Origin: Chaenocephalus aceratus
Taxonomy: Eukaryota; Chordata; Actinopteri; Perciformes; Channichthyidae
Reading direction: 5' to 3'
Length of the DNA: 64,000 nt
Assembly (NCBI GenBank): GCA_023974075.1
Contig: CM043790.1
Coordinates: 21,660,983-21,724,982 of the forward strand
Both the position numbers and the translations under genes were made by a program. The notes beneath the pieces were generated by a model, which ran no database searches, was not told the DNA's origin, and was given only the letters and a program-made list of their open reading frames with translations. This document shows positions 23,301 to 36,000 of the stretch, one piece after another; the first letter of the stretch is position 1; each line of letters begins with the position of its first letter.

Positions 23301-26300
23301 GCTTTAAAAACAGACAACAATGAAACATTCAAAACTTGAGGTGGAAAAACATGACAAAAGATGACAGGTCAGGCATCTCATCTGAACTGATCAAACTAAT
23401 TCGGCACAATGTTATTAACTGACCTCAATCAAATACAGCTAGGTCTTTTTAAGGACGGCGTCCCTCTAGAGATGCAGTCACTTAAAACCCTATCTGGCAT
23501 CCCACTGACCTGTGAATAATTCCTGCATCCTTTCAAACTTGTTACATGTTAGTCGAGCTCTCTTGACAGCTAAGGTTGATCAAAAACAAGAACTCAAAAA
23601 TCAGCATGCACACAGCGAGATCATTATTGGTGCTAGTTTCTGAATGTCCGCTGCTTGTTATACACTATATAGAACACCAATGTCCCAGCTGAGATTTAGG
23701 TATATTGAAAATGGATCGGCATTCCTCCCTGGACCCGATAGTGAATGCATGGCAGATTAGTGAGGAGCACTAATGATAACATCTTCACGGCTGTCAAAGG
23801 TGGTCAACGTCGCACAGAAAATACTTTGATGAGTGAAACTTCACGCCGGTGACTTGGCTGTATTTCAATTCTGTAACCTCGTTATGAGGAGTAAGATAAA
23901 TCCCTCAAGAAATCTCAGGACTCAACCTCGTCATGAGTAGCACACTATGAAACTAAAACTTAAAACTCACAAACAGCTCCTGTTCACATGTTTATGTACT
24001 TTGGGCTTAAATGCAAGTGGGTGTCTGTGTTCTTGCATTAACAAACACTCTCTGGGGACCGTGTGACTTATTCTCAACACAGGCCACTCTGTCAACATGT
24101 ATGTACTGATAACAGGCCAAGTTAGGAGGTACAGGTTATTCCACTGTCAGTTAATATCACATTCAGTGAATTCAATCTGCCACCTTCGCACTTAAACCTG
24201 CGGTTAGATCGTTACCTCACTGGGTCACGTACTCTTAATAGAGCCATTTGCATTAGGAATCATTTAACCTGCATGAACAATTATGACAAAGTGCAAAATA
24301 ATTGCCAATTTAACGATGTAAAAGAACGATGCATCCCTTAAGGCACCTTCTTGATTTCATTCCTTCTTAGTTTTTATTTAGTCTAGTATACAGTGCCAAA
24401 AAAGGATGACGTCATGTATATTGTCTTAAAACATTGACTCAAAGTAGAGTAGATTTAAGTAGGATTTTTGCACACCCTGTAATGTCAAAGTGAAATCTGA
24501 TTGTTATATTGTAATTTGAATAGTCCAAAATAAGGGCTATGCTAATATAGTTCATGTCCAGTAGAGTGTTACACTCTGTGTGACATTAATGTGGAGTAAA
24601 GAGTTGTTGAGGAGGTGAATAATAGCAGATAGCAGCAGTGGGGAGTGTGCCCTGCAAGAGCCCCTCAGACAGCGCAGGGCCAGGGGGGCACTGGTGGCTG
24701 TCTCACTGACACAAATGCACACAACACACACATGCATGCCCGATTTCACACAAACGCCATGTGAAACACGTAGGCCCTTCCACGTACGCAGCTGCTCACA
24801 CACACTCCCAGCCAAAAGGCTTTTCAAAAACCACTGATCAGCAGTCGCCTTTCTGAACGAAAACAAAAGAGCTGGGCAGACGAGGTGAATGACCCCGGCA
24901 CTCACGTCAACATCAGCTTTAAGGTGATCAACAATTCATTACGTAAGACACTGAGGTTATATTTTAATCTATTTATTTCAGATTTGTATTATAGCTGTTG
25001 CAGGACATAAATAAACAGTGACTAGACGTATAACTTCTATACAATATAATGAAAACCAATAATACATTATTGCTTCTGATGCTTTTCTAATTGAGCTTTC
25101 AGTATAACATTCCAATATTGTTTTAGAAAATAAGATGAGGACACTTGATTATTGTTTACTGACTTCCTGCTAAAGAATACTGTGATGATATGAATATGCT
25201 ATTTGACCGTTGCATGTTGTCAAAAGAAATTATTCTCAAATAAATGTAATAATAAACTGACTTGAGGTTCTTGTTTTACATGTGTAAAATATTGTTTCTG
25301 TGTTAAAGTGTGATGAATAATGTTTTCCTGATCTTGTAAGTTATAGTGTTAAAGACTCAGGCCATATTAAATTAACATGGTCACGTTCGTTTCCATTTCT
25401 CCAGCTGTAATTTGAAAAATGCACTTCAGGAATGCACTTCTGTATTGTTGAGATTTGTTTTTTTCTTATGAAGGATAAAAGGACTTAGCTACTACAACTG
25501 CATTTGTTATGCAACCCTAAAAAACTACCATGTGATTGTACATCAATTTCTGGTATATTTGATATTATTCCCTAATATATCAATTAAATATTAAGTTAAT
25601 ATCAAAGAAACACTGGTTTCAACCATTTTGCCGAGCCAAAATCCCAGATTTGATTATCATTTTGTTAACTGCATTATACTAACTGGATAGTGTACACTGG
25701 AGCATACTTATAGCATAATGACTAACAGTACTTCATATGACAGTTACAGCTACAGTACTATGATGATATCAAAAATAAACACACAGTAAGTCATTATGTT
25801 GTGTTCCCTTGAATTAAAGGGTGAAAATGAACATATGACATTATTGTTCAGAGTACAAACAACATAAAGTCACCCTGTCGAATGTTTTCTGCAGACCTGT
25901 TCCTGGACTCCAGCTGATGTTGAGGAAGTGACTGTAACGCAGGCATGCAGACTGGATGGATAAGTTACCACATGACGTGAGGCACATCTAATCACAGCAC
26001 ACATGGTGACCGTGAAGGAACAGCTCGGTTGGGCATGAGACCATTGCGTCATGTGCCAGCGCAATCAACAACAATCAAAGTAACTTTTAGCTGATGTCAG
26101 CACTCTGTCACAGACAAGCAGCAGAGAGAGAGAGACAGAGAGAGTGATGAGGAAGAGGAAGAGGAGAGGGGGGAGGGGAGCACGAGGAGCAGGAAAGAAA
26201 ATCTGTCAGGGGACAGCAAGTGCCTGCACCTTGTTTCTATAAATTGCAGCTGATAGGTCACTTGGTGTTTAGGACACAGTGTAACACTCAAACCCCCCCC

Positions 26301-27785
26301 CCCCCAGCCAGCCAGCCAGCCAGCCTCCTACGACCCCAGGCAGACATGCTCCGTTATCTCAGACAACCCGTGCCCTCAGTGTTCAACCTATTGTATATAA
26401 ACTCAGCCTTAAATACTAACCCAGCAAGAGAAAAGTACTTTCCGGAGGCATCAAATGAAAATTCCTGCACTCTTTACATCTTATTTTGTATCAGCCACAT
26501 GATCCTGTTAGGTGGCAGGATGCATTTGATATTAATATTCAAGGTGAAAGGTCACATTTGATTTAAAGGTAAGCATTTTTGAGTGAGCGTGTGCAAACTG
26601 AGCCAATGTGGGACAAGTTTTGCTGCCTAGATGCTAATTCTGCTATCAAAGTATTGATTCTACTATACCAGCAATACTGCCATTTATGTATATACTGTTG
26701 CAGCTTTATCTGTTTCCTCTTCCTCCTAATTTATAATTCTAACCATTCACTATTGCCTATATATGATCTGCTCATTCTGGCATTGTTTTTCTTTGTTTAT
26801 TTGGGTATTTACCATTTTTTCTATGCTAGAATTGTGCACTGTATGTGTGACAGATACAAATATTGAATTTTGAAAACATGCAACCTTAGCCTTATTTATT
26901 CTTCATAAGAATATATCAGGCTAAGGTTGCCGAACTGCATTGTGAACTTACTACATTTTAAGTCAATTGCACATGGGATACTATAAAGGCAGCAGCAAAA
27001 GAGTGGAGGTGTGGCAGGATGCCTCAGCAAAAGGATTAGTGATCACAAAAACATGTGTTGATATGGAAATTATCCTGTACAATAACCACATCAGCTGATG
27101 CTAGTGCAAGGTAGACAACAACACCAATGTGCATGAATGTAGATGCAATATTTTAAAAAGACAGATGGTATTTAATGGCTTAGGAGCGTTACATACCAAA
27201 ATGACACGACAGTTCATAATCACATCCAATTTTAGATCTATAAAATGCATCAGCGGTTGAAGAGATATGTAACATTATTGAGGGTGCAAGGCTGTCAATG
27301 TCAATACTTGAGCCAGCACAGTGTGCAGTGGCAGGACACAGAGGGGATGTCTTTATGAATTATGAGTTATCTGGATTTCCTCCTGGACAGGAAATTAAAA
27401 ATGATGGGGCTCCTGCTGTGTGCTGGTTACAGTAAATGCAGTATGAGACCCCTTGTTGTTTTATATGTCAAGTATTTTGGATTTTAGCCAGGTTAGTTTC
27501 ACTAATTAAAAACACGTGAGCAGACTCACGCACACAACATTCAACTGAAAATCGGCCTGCACTATGGCGTACACTTTAAAACTACTTAACGATAGAGTTT
27601 AGTAAAAAAGTAACATTGTCAACAATAAAGCTTAGTAGAATAACGTTTAACCACTAACTCCAGCCGTGGACAAACACCCCTCTCACCTCTTCCTCATTTT
27701 CGTTTTTAAAACACACACACGCCGCTCTCTTTTTGAACCCTTCGCCGTCGTACGTCCTGGTCTGGTTGGGCTTCAACTTCATCAT
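17309..27785 (-). CDS. nudt4: NUDT4-like diphosphoinositol polyphosphate phosphohydrolase (complete)
   Basis: This Nudix hydrolase cleaves diphosphoinositol polyphosphates and diadenosine polyphosphates in the cytosol. The five coding exons are 27687-27785, 22203-22313, 19752-19796, 19252-19336 and 17309-17496, totalling 528 nt for 175 aa plus TAG; human is about 180 aa. The start MMKLKPNQTRTYDGEGF matches the family. Exon 2 holds the Nudix box (GGGMEPKEEP then REVYEE, about residues 50-72), completed by AGVKGKLG in exon 3. The core continues with HRTYVYTLIVTETLEDWED and KRKWFNVDEAIRVLQSHKP. The C-terminal tail is short and Asn/Thr-rich, diverging from human as is usual. Two adjacent start codons exist (27783-27785 and 27780-27782); I used the first. 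Exon 4 has a NAGNAG acceptor, so one Gln may be added. NUDT3 paralogs are similar; position beside UBE2N favours NUDT4. Confidence 0.94.
17497..19251. other. NUDT4 intron 4, no gene seen
   Basis: AT-rich intron. The open frames at 17725-18024 and 18433-18654 have the composition of random AT-rich translation and no recognised domain. Confidence 0.5.
19446..19540. repeat. Possible fragment of an AGGGCTGC-type DNA transposon
   Basis: The motif TAGGGCTGCGAAAATAATC resembles the terminus of the element at 34452-35029 (TAGGGCTGCACGATATT). I see no opposite end, so it is probably a solo fragment. Confidence 0.3.
19797..20837. other. NUDT4 intron 2, distal part
   Basis: No gene or recognised repeat. 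Open frames here are short and lack coding character. Confidence 0.45.
20838..21030 (-). repeat. tRNA-derived SINE with L2-like 3' tail
   Basis: On the minus strand the head reads GTGGTGCAGTGGACTAGTACG, an A-box-like start, and then a B box GGTTCAAACCC near 20975-20985. The 3' part ends in a segment whose plus-strand form is TATCCAAAGCGACTTACA, the tail shared by many fish L2 LINEs and their SINEs. The order of head, body and LINE-like tail supports a SINE mobilised by an L2-type reverse transcriptase. Confidence 0.7.
21031..22202. other. NUDT4 intron 2, proximal part
   Basis: Intron sequence without recognised gene or repeat. The frame at 21304-21564 is open but has no domain I recognise. 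Confidence 0.45.
22789..23195. mobile_element. Non-autonomous hAT element (MITE) in NUDT4 intron 1
   Basis: The ends are inverted: CAGGGGTGTCAAACTCAA at the left and, on the opposite strand at the right, CAGGGGTGTCAAACTCAAGG. An exact 8-bp duplication, CTTTAAAC, flanks the element at 22781-22788 and 23196-23203, the size made by hAT transposases. At 407 bp it has no coding capacity. Subterminal GGGCC and GGCCGG motifs repeat near both ends. Confidence 0.9.
23204..27686. other. NUDT4 intron 1, main part
   Basis: About 4.5 kb of AT-rich intron. It contains a CA-rich patch at 24715-24790, an A/G-rich stretch at 26125-26200 and a C11 run followed by CCAG repeats at 26293-26325. No exon or gene was found; the longer open frames (24552-24905, 26220-26561, 26579-26866) show no domain and cover simple sequence or AT-rich DNA. 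Confidence 0.5.
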
Positions 27786-29105
27786 TTATGTTCCCAATCG
27801 TCGAGTGTCCGGAAAAAATGTTTGTAAAGCGAAAATCTGGATTCAACCAGACGCTGGAGAATGTGGCTTTCCGAGGGAGAGAGGGAGGGCAAGAGTGTAT
27901 CTCCCGAAATACTCCCAACTTTAAGCTTCTTCACAGACAGTCCCGGTTACAAAGTGTGCACTCGGTCCATTCATTCCTGGGCAATGTCAGACAGCTTCTG
28001 CTCGTATATTGTACCTACCATGGTGGTTTATCGCCGCTGTCAACACGCATGATTCAACAGACTCTCTCCCATCTGAGCTGGGAGATGTGAGCTGCTACCA
28101 GCTGATCTGAGAGCTGCCTGTCAGCCCCAAGTTACAACCACTTTCATGTTCATCATTAACAGCAGGATTGATAAGCCAAACATAGATCAAGTGTCTGCAT
28201 ACAGCTGCCAGCTCCACTGTGTGTTTCAGTACTGCTAACAGTAATCATCAGAAACACAAGTGATGGCTTTAAAAAGGCTGCTTTCAAGTGCCGCTCATAA
28301 AATCTTCACCCTTAACTGAGAAGCTTTAAAGATAATTGTAGAGCCTTTTGTGAGATATACATAGCAGGACATAGTAACCGTTTGTTACAAACATACATCC
28401 AATTATCCTCCATCCTATGTTTTAACATCAATCATCCCTTTTTAATTATCTGAACATTTTTATATTCTGTTGTATTTACAGAAATTAAAAATATATTAAA
28501 GAGGTAGAATGGTAGGGGCTCAATCATTTTCACATTGAAATGTACAGAACCAAAAGTAAATAGACACACAGACCCAAAAATATACACTTAATTAATAAAT
28601 AAACCATAATCTTGCATTTTCATTATTATTTGAAATGCCTAAACTCATACATTGGCAACTAAACTACTACTACTATTTTGATTCTGATGAGCCAACTTCT
28701 CACTGTAACTGAAGCAAGCATAAGGCCGTCCCTTGCAGTTTTAAGGTCAAATCAAGAAAACGATGTTCAGCTGAGCGAGAAGCCTGCTGGTGACACTCAA
28801 TGGGTATTTACAGCAGCATGTAATATACGGCTGTGCAGAGGCCTATACAAAGCTCAGGGTCTCCCTCTAGTGGAAGTGGACTTTCCTCAGACCCCAGGAT
28901 GTGTTCAAGAGTGAAAATGTTCAGAGATGTTTAAAAGTGACGGTGTCTGAGTAGCTGGATGTGTTTTCTTCTTGAAGACTGCAAATGTGTACCTCTGGTA
29001 GTCAGCCGTGTTTCAAAATGGTTCGTCTTAATTCTCACTCACTGGGGAAATAATAATACTCCACTGGGAGGGAGAAAGGAAATAAAGTGCACAAAAACGT
29101 CTTTG
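27786..29105. other. NUDT4 5' UTR/promoter and upstream spacer
   Basis: The NUDT4 transcript must start to the right of 27785. Sequence between 27790 and 28100 is less AT-rich than its surroundings and is the likely leader/promoter, but no TATA box or initiator was identified. The rest is spacer without recognised genes. Confidence 0.35.
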
Positions 29106-29113
29106 GTTGGAAT

Positions 29114-30829
29114 CAGTGGCGCCAGCAGGGGGGGGCAGGGGGGGCCATGGCCACCCTGATATATTTGTTGGACCCCCCACTGGCCCCCCCCCCACCACAC
29201 ACACCGCCTCGCCAGTCACGTATGCGTAGTAGTTTATCTGATATTTCACAACAAATACACAGCCAGCGAGTCGCTTGATTTGAGCTTCCAACACTCATAC
29301 TGCAGCCCCTCCCTCTCCCTCTGCTACCATGGTAACACTCTGATACTCGGCGCACCACTCTCTGATTCGCACAGACAGCAGCAGGTTGCAGCAAAACGTT
29401 TCTTTCTACTGACTGGACTGGAGTTGACAAAAATCCACCAGACTTCTAGAAGGTAAGTCGTATACGTTCGTTGCCTGTTAAGCCCCACAACACTTTAGGC
29501 TTTAGTGTGTTAGCTTTAGGTAGCAAAAAACGGAGATATGCTTACCTTTAGCTGTTGTTCTGATCAAAATGTGTGTTCAATGGTATTAAAACGAGAAAAA
29601 CGCTGGAAGACCTGGAAAACAGGCTCGGGGCTCAGTAAAGGCTGGCTTGGCTTCAGGTATAATTTGTCTGTAAACACACTTTGGCAGCTATCCAAGTTAG
29701 CTTAGCGTTAGTTTAACTTGCTAAGCTAACGTCAGCTGATGTCGGTATGCTGGGCTGGTGTAATGCGTAGGCTACTATTAATCACTGCTGTGTGTAATGT
29801 CAATTTGCAGAAAATGAAGAGAAAGTCAACAGACATCTCTTCTTATTTTAAGAAGAAGATGAGTAAAGGAGAGACAGAGCTGGCAGGGGAGCAGCAGCAT
29901 AGGGCAAGTGAGGAGATGGCTGGCCCATCTCCTCACTTGTCTGATACATGCTAGAAAGTACATGTGGAACTCTGTTTTGTAAAAGTGAAACTACAGTTTT
30001 ATTAATGTGATTGTGACCTTTGTAATCATTTAAGTCTTCTACACATTTTAGGTCTGCAGCTCCTTCAAAATGAAACGAGAATCTATGCAGTTGTTCCTCT
30101 TCTGTGTTCTGAGCCGACCATTAGTCAAGTTTGTTTTCATAATGTTCTGTATGCTAATTTAAAAAAGGGTTACCAGTTTGTTTATAAAGTATAAATATAC
30201 ATATGCAAAACAAATGGAATACAAGCTATATGTATTACTCTCACCACAGTGGCCTCATCTAAAAAAAATAGAAATATGTCTCGTCACCTATTTTCTGTCT
30301 AATACTAAAAGGTGGTGTTTTGTATCATTTATAATGTTTTGAATTTGCTATAAAGGTCAATAATAGATGGTGTTTTTGTGTTCAATCACAGTATGTATTT
30401 ACCATTCTATACCCCTTGAGTTTTTGCTGTTGTGTATTGTATGTGTTGAGAATGCTGAACATTGTGTGCCTTACAATAAAGGAACTTGTTTAAATTAAGC
30501 TGTATTCGTCTTTTTAAAAGGAAAGAACGACTATATAAAAAACAAAACAATAAATCACCAACACATGTATACATAACACAAAACAAGGTTCTTTTAAATG
30601 TTGTTTGAAGTAAAATGTTAACTATCCGTATTATATTCACTTCAGATGAATAGTATCAGAAAATGTAAAATAAGAAACCAAAGTATATCAGTAGGTGAAT
30701 CTCTTTGCCATTGTTTTTATCTAGTCTATACTTTTACAACAATTAAATTTTTGGTTTTGGTGGGCCACCCCAAGATTTTCAGTGGTCCCATTTGGCCACC
30801 CCTATGAACAATTTCTGGAGGCGCCACTG
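29114..30829 (+). mobile_element. hAT-like element with 8-bp duplication, internally deleted
   Basis: The ends are inverted: CAGTGGCGCCAGCAGG at the left and CAGTGGCGCCTCCAGAA on the opposite strand at the right. They are flanked by GTTGGAAT (29106-29113) and GTTGGCAT (30830-30837), an 8-bp duplication with one mismatch. The element keeps a 5' leader, a splice donor (GAAG|GTAAGT at 29453), an acceptor (TTTGCAG before 29811) and a 46-codon N-terminal transposase frame. The catalytic part is gone. Confidence 0.85.
29814..29954 (+). pseudogene. hAT transposase N-terminal fragment
   Basis: The frame begins MKRKSTDISSYFKKKMSK, a start typical of the zinc-finger (TTF/ZMYM-like) hAT transposase group, and stops after 46 codons at TAG 29952-29954. 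It sits directly after a good 3' splice site. Nothing of the dimerisation or catalytic region follows, so this is a truncated remnant. Confidence 0.7.
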
Positions 30830-30837
30830 GTTGGCAT

Positions 30838-31888
30838 GTGCAAAAACTGCTTTTAAAATTCATAATTAAAATGCATCATCACATCCAGACAGCTCACAAC
30901 TCTGCACAATAAAATATTATTGGAAGATTGTTTTTGTTAAATAGTGAAGCATCAATCTGAATCTGGTGCACATTGAGAGCAAAATGAAAAGATCTGGATA
31001 CATCTCTCAACACCCATTTGAAACAGAACTGTAAACAGATTTACTATTTCTTTATTTTACAAATCACTCCCCATTTAAACTTTATTCTTTTTTTAACGTC
31101 ATACTGTATAGTATTACTTATTGGGGAAACCCCAAAAAGTGTTACAACTGTCCCTGGTCTCCCCTACTTGATGGCGAGGACAGAATCATGTTTAAATAAA
31201 TAGATTAAAAAAAGACAGGTTGCAAGCTGAGTTTAAACAACTTCCAATTAATTTAATGAAATACTATAAATAGCTTAATAGTTATAATTACCAGTAGTTT
31301 AAAAACACAGAAAATAAAAATGTCAATCAGTAATAATCTAAAAAAGGCATAATTTAATCAATGTTAAATAAGGGCATTTTAATTTTTCATCAACCCAAGT
31401 GTGCCTTTGGTCATTTAGAAACATACTTTTTTTTACTGTAATGAGCACTTTACAAGATAAAATAAGCAGCCTAAACTGTTCCGAATAGTATTAAAGCTTT
31501 TTCAGTAGTAAATCAACTATAGTGACTATATTTCCCTTTTTCAGAGCCTCCCATGTACAGTCTAAATAACTATAGTGATTGGAATTTACAATATAAATCA
31601 AGTGATGTAATAAATTATAGGTTTGCTGCTTTTATTATCCTATTTTACAATATTTATGAAGAAAATTCTAATCTACTACATTTATTTAACTATTTTTGTA
31701 CTCTCATTTTTCAAACAGACTCCAAAATGTGTTTTCACGTATTGAGGATGATAAGATCTCAAGTTGAGTTGAACTATGATGTGAATAAGTGAGGACACAG
31801 AATCCACGTAGGCCTACAGTAAAAAGTAATAAAGGTTTAAAATAAAGGACATGATTGTGCACCATAAACAACTTCACCCAGGCAACCA
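30838..31888. other. NUDT4-UBE2N spacer, distal part
   Basis: AT-rich spacer between the hAT element and the UBE2N 3' UTR. No gene or repeat recognised. Confidence 0.5.
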
Positions 31889-33078
31889 TTTATTAATCAA
31901 CAGATTTTATTTACAGAACATAAAAGGTATGCAGATGGACTGTTTCATAGCATTCTGAGAGCAGGAAAACACTTCCTTCCCAGATTGATAGAAAGAATGA
32001 ATTTACAAACAGCAAAATTAAATACAGACTTTTAAGGCCAAAAAACAGTCAAAACCATTGAGTGAAAGCCTTCATGATGTTTTGGAGTTTGATCCCGTAA
32101 CAGCGCAGCATCTCCTCACCCACCAACCACACCCTGCCCACCACCAGGTCATCAAACAACTAACCGCTCAAATGTAACCGCCGCTTTGTGAAATAAATGC
32201 CAAGTAAACCACTGAGTCTTATAGCATTAAACTGAGAGGGCATACAGAGAGAAAGCAGAGTACTTAGTATGGCAATAGTAAGAAAGATTCACATATAAAA
32301 GACTTGATATGGTAATAAAACATATGTGCTAAAACTAAGGAAAGATCCACAATGTCCTCTCTGCCCTCCTCACTCTCCCACGCCATCAACAAGCCTACAG
32401 TTTACATTGAGAGTGGTTAAAACAGTTAATGTGACAGTAGCAGGCTCAGTTTGGGTTTTAGTCATAACATTTTGTTTTCAATGCAGCCAAATGTGAAGAA
32501 GCACGGCTACGATAGATTATGTGTCCAGTTGGGCCATCTACACAGCACACAACTCTGGATGGCCTCCAGCTGAGGGTCAACATACAGTGGGCTAGTTAGC
32601 TGCTTGGAAAAAAAGCAGCAACACAAGGAAATAAAGTTAAAATAAATGTTAAGATTATACAATGTTAACCACATCTAGTCAATCTCCACCCATTCCACTA
32701 CTCCAGGGCCCCCAAAACCCACCCCCCACACATACACCCTTTCCCCCCCTCAACATGCTTGTCAGAGCAGCAGTTGGCGAAAGCTTTCTAAAGTCAATGG
32801 ACAAAGAAAGCCAGGTGAGTAGATCTCAGCTCATGCATTTGAACAGTAGTAAGTACGGAAAAAGACGAGTAATTTCATTACTAGTATGCATTTAAATCAC
32901 CAATTGTCAGCAGGAGTTTTTTTCCTTTACAATATATTCACGTTTATTTTATAATATATATATATATATATGTTTATATATATATATTTAAGACTGTGTC
33001 CTTTAAATGTAATTGAAGTAGGAGGAGGCAGAACATGAGGAGTTGTGTTCACACTTGATTTCCACTTGTAGGGCTGCT
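31889..33078 (-). other. ube2n: Probable UBE2N 3' UTR
   Basis: Sequence below the UBE2N stop has no coding character. Minus-strand AATAAA motifs lie at 31906-31911 and 31889-31894 and would give a 3' UTR of about 1.2 kb. An alternating AT tract occupies about 32955-32990. The poly(A) site is inferred. Confidence 0.45.
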
Positions 33079-36000
33079 CTACACCTCGTTTCTGCTTCCA
33101 GCATAAAGTCTGGTCCATGACTTGGCTGGAAAGAGTAAGAAAACAAAAAGTGGTTTGTTCAAAGCCTGCATTAAGACACATTTACAAAATCCCTCATCCC
33201 TCCAAATTAAACAAAATGATCACAAAATGTAATTATATATTTGTAAACAATACATTGGGGGAGATCAACCAGGTTGCCTCATTCCTGCTTGCAAATTCAA
33301 TTTTAGAATTTATGGTTGCCATTACTGAAATAACCAGCAATGACCTCAGGTAACAAATATGGTTCATTACTCAATGTTAGAACAATGTATTTAAAACCCT
33401 TTGTTGAACACAGCCAGATGAGAGCCCTCACCTGTTTCTATGGCTTCAACTTCATTGGACTTCCACTTCTCTGCAACGTCATTTGCGAGGGGATCATCAG
33501 GGTTGGGTGCACTTAGTAATGCCTGGATTGATAGCAGCACTGTACGAATCTGCAGAGCCGGTGACCATTTATCTGAAAAATAAAATAACAGGGATTAATA
33601 AAAGTCTAATTGAGGCCAGGAAACGCAGAGGGATGATCTTTTTTTTAAAGCTGCAGGAGTGAAGAGACGGTGCAATAGTATTGGCGAAAAGTTTCATTCA
33701 GGGGTCACAAGTGTAACATAAGAGGCCCTTGATCTTTTGAGCAAGATAAAATTGGCAAATCCCTCACTTCATTCACAGGGGAACATCAGAGGACAGAGAA
33801 CGTACAGCGCTGTTTCTACAGTAACAAGCCTGACTCAACAGAAAGAACAGGGGAAAATAAACACTTTCTGTCAGTTGAAAACCTGCCCTTTATGCACAAT
33901 GTAAATCACACACAGCTAGCCAAGCATAAACTGTTACATCACAGAGTGTTGACTTACCTTTCAAAATGTCTAGACAGATTCTTCCCAACTTGTCAACATT
34001 GGGGTGATATATTTTGGTCATGAAGCGTACTTTAGGAGCTGCCATGGGATATTCTTCTGGTAAAAAGAGCTCCAGTTTAAAAACACCCCCCTCAAAAGGT
34101 GAGTCCTGAGGTCCACAGATGACCACATGAAAGTAGCGGGCATTGCCTTCATCTGGCTCAGCCCGGATGCCTGGGACAGGCTCTGCAATCAGGCGTTGAG
34201 TTTCCTGGCACAGAAAGAGACAGGAAGACATTAACCTAAATAATATTTATCAGTAACATCAAGTGATTTAACCTTGCACTGCAAAACGCATCGTTATCAC
34301 CACAATACTGCTAAATATTGTAGCGAAGAATGCAACTCCTAGCGTGAAGGTAGAGTAGGTGCACAAAGAAATGAAACTGGAAATAAAACCTTGATAGTTG
34401 TTAGATTTTTAAAAGAGATGCAGCACAAAGCATCTGTCACACCGTACATATTAGGGCTGCACGATATTGAAAAAAACTGACATTGCGATTTCCCCCCCCC
34501 CCCCCCCAGCGATATATATTGCGATATGAAAACATACAGGAATTAAAGAAAAGACCGTTTTTCCCCGCAAACCATCCTTTCTTGAACTTTAATGCTATAC
34601 AATTGGTATTTTTTTAACTATATTTAACCGGACGAAGGATTTTAGTCACGGACGTCTGGATCTTAAGTTATCAGAGCAACAAGCATCGCAAGCTCGGTTA
34701 GCATCGCCGAACTGCCCTGGAGAAACACATGAAACTACTTTATTCAGTGTTTTTACCTTTAATCACCGGGTCCGTTTGCTTTGGAGATTTAATTGTGATT
34801 TGCTGTGCATGCAGAGCCTGCATGTCACTCACTCAAGTACCCCTGACATGAGAGCCGCGCAAGTTTTCCTTTTGTAGCAAGCAGCAAAATAATTGTAACA
34901 TGACGTGTTTGAGTAAATTTGCCTACTTAATATTGCAAGTCCTAAAAAAATCGCACGTCCACGCGATGTGAATATCGCACATGCGCATATCGCGATTATC
35001 GTCACGACACGATATATCATGCAGCCCTAGTACACATTTAGAAGTAGCATTTCAAGCGCATCTCCTTCAGTGAGTGCTGACACTTCATAATTTAATAAGT
35101 AATACATTATTTCTGCTACAAATACAACTGTGGCTTGTAACATCTAGGAATGTCTCATGTAGCATTACAGATAACTGCACTGTTGGAAACTGGTTTTATT
35201 TTATGCAAACCAGCTCAACCGGGATCACTCTTAAGTCATTATGACACATTCTGCGAATCCCGTGCCGACGGCATCATGGCGCTAAATCAAACTCTGAGCA
35301 GAAACAATGACTCAGCCCCTCTCCCCAGGAAACCACAGGCATAGACACTTTATGCATTAACCCGTAGGAATACTAGTCATTCATTTCAAAGTACAACAAT
35401 GATACTCTAGAACAGGCATCCTCAAAGTACGGACTCCGGTCCGGATCCGGACCGAACCACAACTGTCTCTGGACTCTGAGGAACTTATACTTTTCATATG
35501 TATTATCTGTATTATCTGTGTTATCTGCGAGACATCGCAACGAGTCAAAATGATCCACTATGTCCACTGCAAATAGCGCTCTGCATGTCCTGTTCCACTG
35601 TCTGTGTGTGTCTGTGTGTGTCTGTCAACGCATTGGTCCAATCACATTCAGCATCCCGTCAGCGTTTTTTCCCCCCCAAACAATCTGCGAATCAGAGGCA
35701 CAGGTCTTCGCGGAATGCGGGTGGGAAAAATGTGTGTCTCGTCTCTTTCAACCTGTCTGAGTCAGAGCGAGAGTTTAAAAAAAAATAATTCAGAGCGAGA
35801 GTTAACAGCTCATCTAGTTCCATCTGTACTGTAGCTAGTAGCCTAGTTTCACCTACCGGGGTGGCAACTGACACCCTAAAAATAGGCCTTGCTACCCCAG
35901 TTGGCAGCTTTGTTTTGAAAGAAAAGTTGTGGCTCATCGGACATTTATGAGAAAAAGTCTCTAATGTCCGAGTGCAAGTGAATGCAGCACAAGATGCACG

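Noticed and set aside
24552..24905. 117-codon minus-strand frame in NUDT4 intron 1
   Set aside because: No domain, no splice context in frame with NUDT4, and composition like random intron sequence.
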